This document shows positions 1 through 10,693 of a stretch of 33,882 bases of DNA, in pieces. The notes under the pieces are model-generated. The model ran no database searches, was not told the origin of the DNA, and saw nothing but the letters and a program-made list of their open reading frames with translations. The DNA is from Willaertia magna (Eukaryota; Heterolobosea; Eutetramitea; Acrasida; Naegleriidae), in NCBI GenBank assembly GCA_902984215.1, contig CADWAF010003924.1, forward strand, positions 1 through 33,882, written 5' to 3'. The translations under genes and the position numbers were made by a program. How positions within the stretch are numbered: position 1 is the first letter of the stretch; the number at the start of each line of letters is the position of its first letter.

Positions 1-827
1 GCTTCATTAATTTCCTTTTTTACATATTCAGTTGTTGCATCTATAGATTTATTGTAACCTTTAGAAAAGTTAAATTCACAATATTCATTATCCAAACTTA
101 ATGTTTTTGTTCTTTTAAATTTCATTCCAACTTCTTCCATTTCTTTCATCCAAACTGCATCAAAAGAACAAATAATTGGTAAAATCTTATTGGCTTGGTG
201 AATTTTAAAGAAATGGTTTAAGACACAATAATGTGCTTTCAGTGACACTGTTTTTTCTTCAGTCAACCTTTTGCTACTTGCATTATTTGAATTACTTATT
301 TCTTGTGTAATAACATTATCTTCTTCAATTATTTCAGTGGTCATATTCCACCCTTGAAATGAGTTTTCAGAGTTTTTAACTAAATTATAAACTTCTGGAA
401 CAGGATTTTGTTTATTTATAGATCTTATTTGTTTTCTTATAGAATCTGCAGTATAAGTCCCTGAAACTTCAAAAAAAGTTTCTTTTAAAACTTTATAAAT
501 CTTTCTTTCATACTCCTTGTTCATGTTGTTACTATTCTTCAATAAAACTCTATGCGAAGCAATAAATAAAGAACTAAAGGGAACCCAAGCAAGAGCTCCT
601 ATTGGATTAGTTTGTTCATTAATAAACTGTTTAGTCAATTCCGACTGCTCAATTTTAATCTTTTCTAAGTTAATTTCATTGAATAAAGTATTAACATCAA
701 TATGTTGTTGTTCTAAGATATTAGGCAATTTCTTCTTTAAAATTTGATTGAAACGAAACGGAGCGTAGTATTTCAGTAACATGTTCATGGAACTGTTCAT
801 TAAATTATTCTTTAATCTTTGAATCAT
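1..827 (-). CDS. L-2-amino-thiazoline-4-carboxylic acid hydrolase-like protein (3' end outside window)
   Basis: The minus frame is open from an ATG at 827 (preceded by an A-run, as in the other genes here) to the window edge, giving about 275 residues with no stop and no visible intron. The C-terminal half has the pattern I associate with the ATC_hydrolase family: ILPIICSFDAVW (about residues 224-235), then GMKFKRTKTLSLDNEYCEFN, matching the family's D...G...R.....D..CDF ending. Characterised bacterial members open the thiazoline ring in L-cysteine synthesis from ATC; eukaryotic homologues are mostly of unknown function. There is no signal peptide; an N-terminal stretch before about residue 60 is lysine-rich and could be a targeting or linker segment. 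The family call rests on motif recall; the catalytic role is an inference. Confidence 0.55.
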   Translation of the reverse strand, partial: MIQRLKNNLMNSSMNMLLKYYAPFRFNQILKKKLPNILEQQHIDVNTLFNEINLEKIKIEQSELTKQFINEQTNPIGALAWVPFSSLFIASHRVLLKNSNNMNKEYERKIYKVLKETFFEVSGTYTADSIRKQIRSINKQNPVPEVYNLVKNSENSFQGWNMTTEIIEEDNVITQEISNSNNASSKRLTEEKTVSLKAHYCVLNHFFKIHQANKILPIICSFDAVWMKEMEEVGMKFKRTKTLSLDNEYCEFNFSKGYNKSIDATTEYVKKEINE

Positions 828-1019
828 TTTTTAATCTTGATCTGTTTTCAATGTTCAGTAAAGTGCTTTGGGGATAGCGAAGAACTCCCTAATCAATTTG
901 ATGGAGATATAACAAGAAATTTATAGAGCAATTTAATTTGTAAAAGTTTACAATTCAAATTTCGATCGTATAAGTTTTGACAAAATCTTACTCAAAATGG
1001 TTTATAGAATAAAATACAA
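828..1019. other. Intergenic spacer between two minus-strand genes
   Basis: This 192-bp AT-rich spacer is the promoter/5' leader of the gene ending at the left edge and the 3' flank of the RasGAP gene. I see no tRNA-like fold, ORF or strong repeat in it. Confidence 0.5.
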
Positions 1020-4000
1020 TTATTTCTTTTGTTGTTGTTGTTTGATTAGCTCAGCTCTCTTTTGTTGTGCTTCTTTTCTCTTTTGAACCATAATTTTCAT
1101 TCTCTTTGTTGAAATCCAGTGTCTTACTAAGTCATCTAAAGCAACAACATTGAGTTTCTTTTCATCGAAAGCATTAATTAAATGTTGACATTGTTCATCA
1201 CCAAAATCTAAATTCAATCCAGCAACTATTTGTTTCATTTTCTCTAAATTAATTTGTGCACGTCCTTGTTGAGGCGAAAATTTGTAGAACAATTTTCTCA
1301 AATCGTCACATGCATTTTGAATATTAATTACTTGTTTAATGTCATTACCAACATCAGTTTGTTGTAGAGTTTTATCTTTAGCAGCAGCAAAGAAACGATC
1401 CAAGATACCATCCAAATCTTTACGTATAAATAAGTCAATTTCTAAATCAACATTAAATTTGAAACGAACTACAGCATCTAATAATGCATCACGTAATACA
1501 TTAGCATCTTTATAATGAATGATATAACCTTTCTTCTTTCCTCTTAACATAAAGTTAATGTAAAGAATTTCTTTATCTTTCTTATCAATAAAGAAGGATT
1601 GGAGTGTAGAGAATGGAATTTCACGTTTGATGATACCATCTTTAAATACAAGCACAGAATCATATGCAAACTTTAAGATTCTTTTACCTCTTTTTCCATT
1701 CTTTGAATCTTTTTCAACCAAAAAGTTTTGTGGTTTTTCTAATGAAGTATATCTTACACCAGCATCTGCAATAGTTTCAACCAAGTTATCACGTTGTTGA
1801 TCTGAGAAACAATTGAATTTTCTACTGACTTCAGTTGGAACAGAAGTAGTTATTGTTTGTGACAAATAACCAACATCACCACCTCTGTCTTTTAATTGTT
1901 GTTCAGTTTCTGTTCTATGTTTAATTATAAATTCATTAGTATTTTTACGTGTACGAATGTCGATAATAGTTGCAAAGTGAATTTCACTAACTACAGTACC
2001 ATTCTTTGGGTCCATAATAATAAGACTTTCACCAGTAATCTTCATTAATCTTTCTTCAACAGATTCGTTCTTATCATTAACTTTCATTAAGCTGTAAACC
2101 ATAGGAATGAAACGTTTACTACAGTGAGGAATCCAAATCTTTAGTGGATCAATAACATCACTTAAAGATGTCCAATCATATTTAACACGAACCAAACGTT
2201 GTCTGATTTCATTTGGTACAATGTTAAAGATATCATCAATTGCATTCTTCGTCTTGAATGTTGGGTGAAGAATATAAATTTGTTGACAATTTCCTAAATG
2301 TTCAGCTTTCATTAAACGAGCGAAAGAAATAACAGCACGATATAAAAGTGCTTGATATTCATCTGTTAAATCTGCCCAACTCAAATCAATAATTAATACA
2401 TATTTGTTAATAAATATTGGACCTAATGTTTTATAAATATAAACCATCATCTTATCATTGTGATTCAAAAATTCTTGTCTTAAACGATGTAAAATTAAAT
2501 AAACTACAGGTAATCCAGTCTTTGTTGGTTTACCAATATATAAAAATCTACTTCTTTCTAATTCTGACAAATCAAACTTTTCAGCGTTTTTCATCAAGTT
2601 TTCCATTGAACGTTCTAAAACCTTTTCTTGAATTTGATCATATGTTTTACCTACAAGGGTTTCACGTTCTTTCTTTTTACCATCTTCAACAGGTGGTGAA
2701 GGTGCATCATCCTTCTTTCTAAAGTTAAAGATTGAACTGGAACGTTTCTTTGGTTCGTCATCCTTTTTCTCATCAGTTTTTAATGAGGCTAAAGCCTTTC
2801 TTTTTTCATTCTCTGGTGGAGGACCTAAATCTTGAACTAAAGCTAAGAAATCTGTTTCGGTACTAACAATACTAACAGGTCTCTTATCGTGAGTCATAAT
2901 AATTTCATTTTGTAAAGAAACAATTAATTCATAACCATAATCATAAATTAAACCATGAATGAAGGTTAAATCTTTCATATCAAACGATTTAAAGTGAATA
3001 TCTTCAAAAGTAATGGTACGTTGTAAATCTCCGAATGGATTCATACCAACTTGTTGTTTAGGATCTACTGGTAATTGAGCTAAGTATTTAAATAGTGGAG
3101 GTTGATTCTTTTCAATCCAACTGTTTAAAGGCATCAAATGAGGAGTAGAAGTATCAAACATTTCACCATTCGCTAACTTTTGAATACTACATTTTTAAAA
3201 ACGACAGTAAATAATCATTTTAAAAAATTGGCGGTAAAATAATACTTACACTTTAGCGATTTGTGTTAAGTTAGCTCTAACGTTACCCTTTTTCCATATG
3301 TCTAAACCCATAATGTCTGCATTGTGTGGTCTAATAATAATTGTTATTGAATAATTTAATCAATTATTGTTAATACTTACAAAGTAATTGCAGGACAGAT
3401 GTATCTCAAACAAATAAAACCAGAAATTAAAGGTAAAATTGTCTTTTCAAATTCCAAATTATAAATTTCTCCATTGTATTTTAAAAAGTAACAAATTGCA
3501 CGTAATTCTCTTGGCATTTCCTCTATCATTGATTCGGATGTCATACGATCTACAAATTTCTGACATACTTCTTCAATTTGTTGTAATCTTTGTTCTGCTA
3601 TTTCTTTTTTATTTTCACCTACAATTTTTTCTTCATCAACTTCTAGATCTAAAGTTTCTGCTTGTTCTCCAATTTCATTAACTAAATTACCTAATAATAA
3701 TTTTAAATATTCTGTTCCTACACGTTTCGTGTATTTACCCATCATTTTAGAGACAATAGAGTTAACACGAAGAATAGTGTATGGATGTGATTGTTTTCTT
3801 TCAAATTCCAATCCTATTAGTGCTTTAATAATTGCTAAAGAAGCTCCAATTTCATAACTTAAACTAATTAAACTTTCAGCTAAATTTTCATGTTGAGCTG
3901 GTGGTGTTACATCTGCTAAAGCTTTAGCGTAACGTGGATCACTAGTTAATATTTGTACAAGTAATTTATATTTCTTTGCAATGTCTCCACTCATTTTGGC

Positions 4001-4087
4001 AACACCTTTGGCTGTTGCACCTTTAGCTGTTGATGTTGTTGCTCCTGTTGTCTTTGTGGTTTTCGGCTTGGTTTCAGAGGATGACAT
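1020..4087 (-). CDS. Neurofibromin-like RasGAP with Sec14 (CRAL-TRIO) and PH-like domains
   Basis: Three exons, 4087-3381, 3330-3250 and 3186-1020, join in frame across introns of 50 and 63 bp (GTAAGT donors, TAG acceptors) to give 984 aa. RasGAP domain at about residues 40-300: ILRVNS with the probable arginine finger R107, then VGTEYL, then FICLRYICPAI, the counterpart of the family's FLR..(N/C)PAI motif; the spliced exons continue the family pattern (IAKVIQKLAN). A CRAL-TRIO/Sec14 module spans about 475-610 (YVLIIDLSW, YILHPTFK), followed by PH-like segments (about 610-860) and an EF-hand-like, charged C-terminus ending in a Q/K tail. It should accelerate Ras GTP hydrolysis and bind lipid through the Sec14-PH part, as in neurofibromin, but is about one third of that protein's length. 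No EF-hand loop is complete enough to claim calcium binding. Confidence 0.85.
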
Positions 4088-4708
4088 CTTATATTTTTTT
4101 TAGTTTTTGTGACAGTGTGATTGATGGTTGGAATTATCAGATTTTATGTGCGGAAGGCGCCAAGTTAAAAAATGACAAATAGTGCAGATTAATTTTTAAA
4201 AGTTCAGCTGCGAAATTTCTTATTAACTTCCACAAAACAAACAGTTAAAACAACTCATTATAATTACCTAATAATCTAACGAGTATTGTTTGCTTAGTAT
4301 CTAGTAAAATAGAAGCCGTTGCACAAAAGGAACATTGGTTTACCTATAGTGAACTTTTAACTTTTAGACGTTGTAGTTCCATATTTTTTTGCAATATTCA
4401 ACTTTACTTCATTTTATTTTCTGAAACCATAAACTCAATTATTTTAAATAAAAAATGACTATTAGGAGTTGTTGCTCTACTTAAAATATCGAATGATGAG
4501 AACCGGAGCTGGTAGCTTCATATATTTCCACAGACATTCTGAGGCCTTGCCGGGCCGAAATGACAGAATACTTAGTTCCGTCCATAGATCGCTGACTTAA
4601 ACTTTTGTTTTTAAAGGTTATCCTCCTTTTTTAAAGTTATTTGTTTTTGGTTGATGGAAAGAAACTATCTCCTTACTGCTGACAAGGAAAATTGCAAAGT
4701 AAAAAATA
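4088..4708. other. 621-bp divergent intergenic region
   Basis: This region separates the divergent RasGAP and transporter genes and should hold both promoters. Near 4151-4160 it has GGCGCCAA, resembling an E2F-type site, about 65-75 bp upstream of the RasGAP start. A less AT-rich block at 4491-4600 looks like a small structured RNA and is listed separately. No ORF of note is present. Confidence 0.5.
4491..4600 (+). ncRNA. Candidate small structured RNA, box C/D snoRNA-like
   Basis: In order there is ATGATGA (4493-4499, like box C), CTGA (4539-4542, like D'), AATGACAG (4558-4565, a weak C') and CTGA (4592-4595, like D), followed by TTAAACTTTTGTTTTT. A perfect-looking hairpin GGAGCT-GGT-AGCTTC (one G-T pair) lies at 4505-4519. 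The block is clearly richer in G+C than its surroundings. The terminal stem expected outside boxes C and D is weak, and I cannot match the guide segments to rRNA from memory. This is a candidate only. Confidence 0.25.
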
Positions 4709-6044
4709 ATGGATGCTTCGGAGGCTGTTCCTGAGTCTAGTAATACCTCAAAGAAATTATTCTTCGGGAAACAAAAAGTTTTACCTAATCATTTAATTGT
4801 TTCCTCTTTTTTCGTTGTTTTATTTATTATAATTGATCTTATTTTACCATTATATAATAAAAGCTTATTTGCAGGATTTACAAGCTTTCCAGGCTTTCAT
4901 TATCCAGTAACAAGTTCTGCTATTCAAGTTGGATTGACAAGTATTTTCTTATTAGTTTTCATTGTTTGCAATCATTACATATTGGAGAAGTGGTTAAGAA
5001 TAAAGAATGAATACTATCTATTTAGAGGAGGATTTAAATTATTTTTCTTGAAAATGTAAGTCAATCGATCAATAATTTTATTATAATATTGTTTTTAGTA
5101 AGGAAATGTTATTAATGTCTTTTTTATATGCAGGTGTTATGGTGTTGACAAATATAGGTTTGGACAAAGTTTCAATTAATGTACATGTATTATTAAGAAC
5201 TACAAGTATTATTTGGATTATAATATTTTCATTCTTTTTTCATTCAGAAAGACCTTCTTTATTACAGGTATTATTTGCATTATTTGTGGTAACTGGTTCT
5301 ATTCTATTAAGTTTAGATATTGGTTTAGGTTGGACAATTCAAAAATCAAATATTGTTGGTGTTGTAATTAACTTGGCAAGTTCTTTATGTACCGGTATGA
5401 TGTATATAGCAATGAGGTACGTTTTCAAGAAAATGGAAAGACAAAAAGAATTGAAAATGACAATATTGGAGATGACAATGGTTAAGATGTTTCTCTCTTT
5501 CTTCTTTATTTTAATTACAGCTTTGATTATGGAGACTATTATACCTGCTGCCAACCACTCAAAGGGTCCAAATGTTTTTGTTGTTTTATTTTCAAATCCT
5601 GAGGTATTTTTCATGGTTTTAGGTGGAGTATTTATTACTTTATTCTTCCAATCTAGTGTGATAGCTGTAACTGTACATTCAAAGGCAATTAGTGTTGGAG
5701 TTTTACAACAATTATTAGTACTCCCTCAAATTCTTTTATATACCTTATTAAATACTTACAGATTGGTTCCAAGGACATGGAATTTGAAAGGTTTCAATTT
5801 TAAACAATGGGGAGATAGTAGTTATTTACATAAGAATTGGCCACCATTGGTTGGAATGATTTTAATTGTGATTGGTGTCACTTGTTATGGAATATTAAGA
5901 ATTGTAAAGGGTATAATTGAAGAACGAAGGAAAAAACAAAAAGAAAGTGAAGAAGAAGGAAAATTATTATTGTCAGTAAATGAAAATAAGAATGACTTTA
6001 AAGAAAACAGTTTGAAAGATAAATTAATAACTTGGATCATTTAA
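4709..6044 (+). CDS. Drug/metabolite transporter superfamily protein (SLC35/CRT-like)
   Basis: Two exons, 4709-5055 and 5099-6044, are joined across a 43-bp intron (ATGTAAGT donor, TTTTTAG acceptor) to give 430 aa. The product has about ten hydrophobic helices, a short polar N-terminus and a strongly charged C-terminal tail (EERRKKQKESEEEGK) that should face the cytosol. The first half contains LLRTTSIIWIIIFSFFF and the duplicated DMT layout, with a pair of helices closing in a glycine-rich turn (FVVTGSILLSLDIG). The length is close to that of SLC35 nucleotide-sugar/triose-phosphate carriers and of CRT-type vacuolar transporters. I cannot assign a substrate. A membrane role in Golgi, ER or lysosome is likely from family knowledge only. 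Confidence 0.75.
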
Positions 6045-6145
6045 TTCATAAAGCCTTCATTCAATCAATCTGCACTTAGCTCAGTATTTTAAAAAGAGTT
6101 GTAATTGTTGGTCCAACATTTTGATTGAATTTATTGTTCAAAAAA

Positions 6146-7513
6146 ATGCCACCATATAATTCTTATTCACCAAAAAATAATAATTCTCTAGTTTCATCCA
6201 TCGGAGGAAGGATAACTAAGCTATTTTTTTCATGTCTTTCAATTATTACAAAACCTATTCCGAATTCTTTTTTATTTTTCTTAGAAGAGCAATATCATGA
6301 TTTCCCTACTTTTTGGCATTATCTAATGATGTTAGCATTAGGAAGTAGTTCTTCTATTTATATTTTAAAAAAAGTATTGACAAAAAAGAATAGTAATGAT
6401 AACAATAATATAAAAGAAGAAGAAGTAAAGGAAGAAGAAATAAAAATTGTTGAAGCCATAAAAGAAGTAAAGAAAAAAGTTTACGGCGGTATTAGAAATG
6501 AAGGCGCCACTTGTTATTTAAATTCGCTCTTACAAACACTTTTCCATATACCACTATTCCGTAAAAGTGTATTTTATATGGTAGAAGATAACAAGGGAGT
6601 AGATTCCATATCTGAAGCACTTGCGATATTATTTTATGAATTACAAAATTTACAATTAGATGAAACAAGTCATAATGTAGTTTCAACGAATAAATTAACT
6701 AAAAGTTTTGGGTGGAGTGGAAGAGAAGTATTTGAACAACATGATATACAAGAAGTAGCTAGAATATTATTAGAAGATTTACAAAAGAAAATGGGAAATA
6801 CTAGAGCACAAAAGACAATAGATTATTTATTTAATGGTACATGTGAGAGTGTAATTGAATGTATTAATATTAAATATAAAAGTAGTAGAATTGAACATTT
6901 CCATGATATACAATTAGATGTTAAAGGATGTAAAGATATTTATCAATCATTTGATAAATATATTAAATCAGAGATATTAGATGGTGATAATATGTATAAT
7001 GCAGAGAATCATGGATTACAAAAAGCTAGAAAATATATTAATTTTAAAGAATTACCTAGAGTTATAATGTTACATTTAAAAAGATTTGATTTTACTCAAT
7101 TTGGTACTTTACAAAAGATTTCAGATATGTATGAATTTTATCAACATATAGATTTAACTAAATATGTTAAAAATACTAATTCTAAAAGAAGTAAATCATA
7201 TGAATATACCTTACATGCTGTATTAATACATAAAGGTTCAAGTGTTGAAAGTGGACATTATGTTGTTGCAATTAATGTAAGTGAAGATATAACAAAACAA
7301 GAATGGTATTTATTTGATGATGCAAAAGCTACTCCAATATCTTCAATTCAAGCAATAGATGCTAATTTTGGTGGTGCATTTAGCACTGCATACATGTTAG
7401 TGTATATTAGAAATGATGTTTTGGGAGAAGTTTTGAAACCAGTTTTACAAGAAGATGTACCTACTTTCTTAAAGACTAAAGCACAACAAGATTCATCTTG
7501 CACCATTCTCTAA
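6146..7513 (+). CDS. USP7-like ubiquitin-specific protease with N-terminal hydrophobic segment and CaaX end
   Basis: Single exon, 455 aa. The start is the first ATG (6146) after an A-run; the frame extends a little further 5' but only with a TTG. The Cys box is GIRNEGATCYLNSLLQTLF with catalytic C123; FFHI-type spacing is followed by GREVFEQHDIQE, VIMLHLKRFDF and the His box SVESGHYVVAINV (H about 371), with FDDAK supplying the last box. It closely follows the USP7/Ubp15 subclass but is compact and has no MATH or ubiquitin-like domains. Residues about 57-75 (WHYLMMLALGSSSSIYILK) could span a membrane. The protein ends C-T-I-L, a CaaX box predicting geranylgeranylation. It should remove ubiquitin from membrane-associated substrates; the membrane tether is an inference. 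Confidence 0.88.
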   Translation: MPPYNSYSPKNNNSLVSSIGGRITKLFFSCLSIITKPIPNSFLFFLEEQYHDFPTFWHYLMMLALGSSSSIYILKKVLTKKNSNDNNNIKEEEVKEEEIKIVEAIKEVKKKVYGGIRNEGATCYLNSLLQTLFHIPLFRKSVFYMVEDNKGVDSISEALAILFYELQNLQLDETSHNVVSTNKLTKSFGWSGREVFEQHDIQEVARILLEDLQKKMGNTRAQKTIDYLFNGTCESVIECINIKYKSSRIEHFHDIQLDVKGCKDIYQSFDKYIKSEILDGDNMYNAENHGLQKARKYINFKELPRVIMLHLKRFDFTQFGTLQKISDMYEFYQHIDLTKYVKNTNSKRSKSYEYTLHAVLIHKGSSVESGHYVVAINVSEDITKQEWYLFDDAKATPISSIQAIDANFGGAFSTAYMLVYIRNDVLGEVLKPVLQEDVPTFLKTKAQQDSSCTIL

Positions 7514-7573
7514 ATTTTTGGCACTAATAAATTATTGCATCAAGTAGTTGTCTAAAAATAATTTGTTCGAAAA

Positions 7574-9113
7574 ATGTCTCATCATCGCAGAAGATTTTTT
7601 AATACTTTACAGCCAAGTAATGAATCATCTTCTACTAGTTCTCCTTCCATTCCGATTCTTTCAAATATATCTAATAAATCAAATAATTGTATTAAAGTAA
7701 GTATTTTATTTATTTAATTCTATTTACAATTTAATAAAGCAACAAGCCTTACCACTATCCTTTTCTACAGTCTCTTCTTCATTTCAAATCTTTTCTGTCA
7801 ATAATAATCAAATGAATGAAGAAGAAGATGAAGAAATGACTGAAATAATAAATAAAAACAATCATCCAATTCTATTAGTTAATTCACCTACTTGTTTTAA
7901 TATTTTAGAAAAATCTAATTTTATAAAAGTTGAAAAAGATTTACAAACAATTAAATATAATGGTAGACAAGAAGTAGGATCTATACGTTCTAATGTACCA
8001 TTCTCTGGTAATTCATTAATTGATTATTTTGAAATACAAATATTAGATACAGGTGATAAATCATCTATAATGATTGGATTAACAAATTCTAAATCTGATT
8101 TTATAAATACTAAATATCCTGGATTTGAGATTGATTCATTTGGATATTATGGATCTGATGGGAAATGTTACAATAATTGTAAAGGATTATCAATTAAAAA
8201 TTATAGTGATAATGAAGAAGATGATTTTAAATTTATGAAAGATGATATCATTGGATGTGGTATTAATTATTTTCGTAAAACAATATTCTTTACAAAAAAT
8301 GGTATATTTATTGGTGATGTATTTCAATTAGAAACAATTGAGAAATTAAAAAATATTTCTTTTGGTAAATTATTTCCAACAATTGGATTACATTCACGTG
8401 GAGAATGTATTAAAATTATTTTTAAAGATTTTTTATTTGATTTAAATAAATTAATTAAAAATGAAAAACATTTAATTGAAAAGGAAATTAATAATTCTTT
8501 AATTGAAGATAAAGATGATTTAGAAATGATGAATGATTTAGATTTAATTATTAGAGAATATTTATATATTTATGGTTATTCAAATACTTTAAAAGCATTT
8601 GAGAAATGTTCTGGATTAAAACCTATTTATAATTTTAATGAAATTGAAAAACGTAAAGAAATTTGTAATTTAATTGAAAATGGTAATTCATTAAAAGCAT
8701 TAGAATTAATTGAAAATAATAATTTAATTAATGATAATAATATTTTAATTAAAATTCATTGTCAAATATTTATTGAAATGATTAAAGAAAATAAAAGAAT
8801 GGATGCTTTAAATTATGCTAGAAAATATTTATCTAATTTTATTTTAAATAATAATGAATCATTAAAGAAATATTTAATTGATACTATTGGATTATTATCT
8901 TATAATAATTTAAATGATTGTCCATTAAATTATTTATTAAATATTGAAAATAGAAGAGAATTATCAAATGAAGTTAATCAAATGATTTTATTAATTGAGA
9001 ATGATAAGAAGAATATTTCATCTTTAGAATATATTGTAAAACAAATTGAATTAACTAATGAAGAATTACAACGTGTTGGTGGTGGTAAACTTGTAGATAC
9101 TTTATTTTTGTAA
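7574..9113 (+). CDS. RanBPM/Gid1-like SPRY-LisH-CTLH protein
   Basis: Exons 7574-7696 and 7740-9113 flank a 43-bp intron (AAA|GTAAGT...AAAG|CAA) and give 498 aa. A Ser/Asn-rich, His/Arg-starting N-terminus of about 100 residues precedes a SPRY domain (about 130-270: DYFEIQILDTG, GYYGSDGK, FFTKNGIFIG). Next come a LisH motif (about 306-335, IIREYLYIYGYSNTLKAFEK), CTLH (about 342-370) and a CRA-type helical region to the end. This order is diagnostic of RanBP9/RanBP10 and yeast Gid1, the scaffold subunit of the GID/CTLH ubiquitin ligase complex. Length is within the family range. The start lies 60 bp after the deubiquitinase stop, so the shared promoter space is very small. Confidence 0.88.
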
Positions 9114-9152
9114 ATGATGTATGTTAATAAAATTGTAAAAATTTAAAAAAAA

Positions 9153-10625
9153 ATGGCAACAACTAATGGTTCTTCTTCTTATTCCGATAATAATAACAAT
9201 ACATTAAATGATACTCTAATTCTTCATATATCATCTACTACAATTAGATGTGATTGGAATGATCTTTCAGCTATTGATGCACATATTCTTTTACCAAATT
9301 CAATTTCTTTATCTACTCATTTCAATAATCCTAAAGTTAAAATATCTAAAAGAATGGAAAAGGAAATTATGTCTATTCGTGGTAATTTATTAGTTGAAAG
9401 AAAAGTTATTCCAAAAGGAAAAGTTGAAAAGGAGAACTTTTTAGAACCAATTAAAGAATTTATAATAAAAGATGGACCTCATGTCATTAATCATCATGAT
9501 TTTACACAAAATAATTTACAAAAAGATATTGTAGATTCTATTTTTAGTAATGTATTTAATATTTTATCAAATGTTACAAAAAATGATAATTTATATTATC
9601 CAATTATTTATGGAATATTAAATTATACTTTACAACCAAATTTAACTTTAGAAATATTACTTTACAATATTTATTTAGCAATTACAAAATTAGAAAATTA
9701 TAAAAATGCTAAAAATATTTTATTAATTTTTAGTGATTTATGGTATTTACAAGAAGATGTAAAAAATTATACAAAATATATTTTACAAAATTTACAACAA
9801 TTATTCCCTAATTTAGAAAACTTTTCATTACAAAAAGAATCATTAATGTCTTTTTATGGAAGTGGTATTACAAATAATGAAATTATAATTTTAGATTTTG
9901 GATTTACTAAAACAGGAATATATCATTTCCATAATAATAAATTACAAAATTTACATTTTTTACCTTTTGGTGGGAAAGATATTTATTATAATATTTTAGG
10001 AATGTTACAACATTTTCAGTCAACTACAGTTTTAAAAAATAATTTACAAAATGAATTAAATTTAACAGAAAATGATATTTCTAAAAATATACAAAATTTA
10101 GATAAATTAAAAATACATTTAAAAAAAATTATAAATTATGAACATTTTCATAATTTAGATTTACAAAATACTTTACAAAATAATAAAATTAATGAATTAA
10201 TTATTAGTGATGATTTATTATATATTTCTAGTTTTGTTTATTTTAATAAATATTTATTACCAAAAAGGAAAGAAAAAGAAAAATTATTTAATTATTTAAA
10301 TAATACAACTATTACAAATTATTTACAATTTAATAATTTAGAAAATAAAATGATTACAATAGATAAATATATTACAAAATATATGAAACAAAATACAACA
10401 ATTGTTTTAATTGGTGGATTTTCAAATTTAAATAATTTTATTGAATATTTAAAAGAAGTTTTAGGAAGAAAGAAATTAAAACATTCATTTGGAAATGAAA
10501 GAGATAAATTAGTTCATTTATCTGCAATTACATGGAAAGGAGGTGTTATTTTATCAAATGTTATGGGATTGGATTTTATATTTACAAAGAATATTGAAGA
10601 AGTATTGGAAAATACTTGTTTATAA
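9153..10625 (+). CDS. Divergent actin-related protein
   Basis: A single exon encodes 490 aa starting at an ATG after a nine-A run. An actin-fold signature is visible though degenerate: LDFGFTKTGIY (about residues 247-257) corresponds to the phosphate-2 loop region, FGGKDIYYNILGML (about 271-284) to the segment that follows it, VLIGGFSNLNNFIEYL (about 419-434) to the adenosine loop, and LSAITWKGGVILSNV (about 454-468) to the conserved W-x-GG-x-I-L near the actin C-terminus. The canonical first phosphate loop (DNGSG in actin) is replaced by ISSTTI near residue 28. It may belong with Arp10/Arp11 (dynactin) or a chromatin Arp; I cannot decide. Long Asn/Lys-rich linkers reflect the local AT bias. 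Confidence 0.6.
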   Translation: MATTNGSSSYSDNNNNTLNDTLILHISSTTIRCDWNDLSAIDAHILLPNSISLSTHFNNPKVKISKRMEKEIMSIRGNLLVERKVIPKGKVEKENFLEPIKEFIIKDGPHVINHHDFTQNNLQKDIVDSIFSNVFNILSNVTKNDNLYYPIIYGILNYTLQPNLTLEILLYNIYLAITKLENYKNAKNILLIFSDLWYLQEDVKNYTKYILQNLQQLFPNLENFSLQKESLMSFYGSGITNNEIIILDFGFTKTGIYHFHNNKLQNLHFLPFGGKDIYYNILGMLQHFQSTTVLKNNLQNELNLTENDISKNIQNLDKLKIHLKKIINYEHFHNLDLQNTLQNNKINELIISDDLLYISSFVYFNKYLLPKRKEKEKLFNYLNNTTITNYLQFNNLENKMITIDKYITKYMKQNTTIVLIGGFSNLNNFIEYLKEVLGRKKLKHSFGNERDKLVHLSAITWKGGVILSNVMGLDFIFTKNIEEVLENTCL

Positions 10626-10693
10626 TTGTTGTTAATTAATTTTAAATAATTTTAAATAATATAATTGTTAATTTTAAATAATTTAAATAAAAA
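10626..10693 (+). repeat. Short tandem TTTTAAATAA-type repeats before the reductase gene
   Basis: The 68-bp spacer consists largely of imperfect copies of (T)TTTAAATAA. It must contain the promoter of the downstream gene or the 3' flank of the upstream one; nothing else is visible. Confidence 0.4.

Noticed and set aside
2417..2722. Plus-strand open frame inside the RasGAP gene
   Set aside because: Antisense shadow of a well-supported coding exon, with no recognisable domain.
4491..4600. tRNA, SRP RNA, U1-U6 or U3 RNA at the GC-containing block
   Set aside because: No cloverleaf, no B-box, and no match to snRNA or U3 sequence elements I know; only the weak C/D pattern remained.
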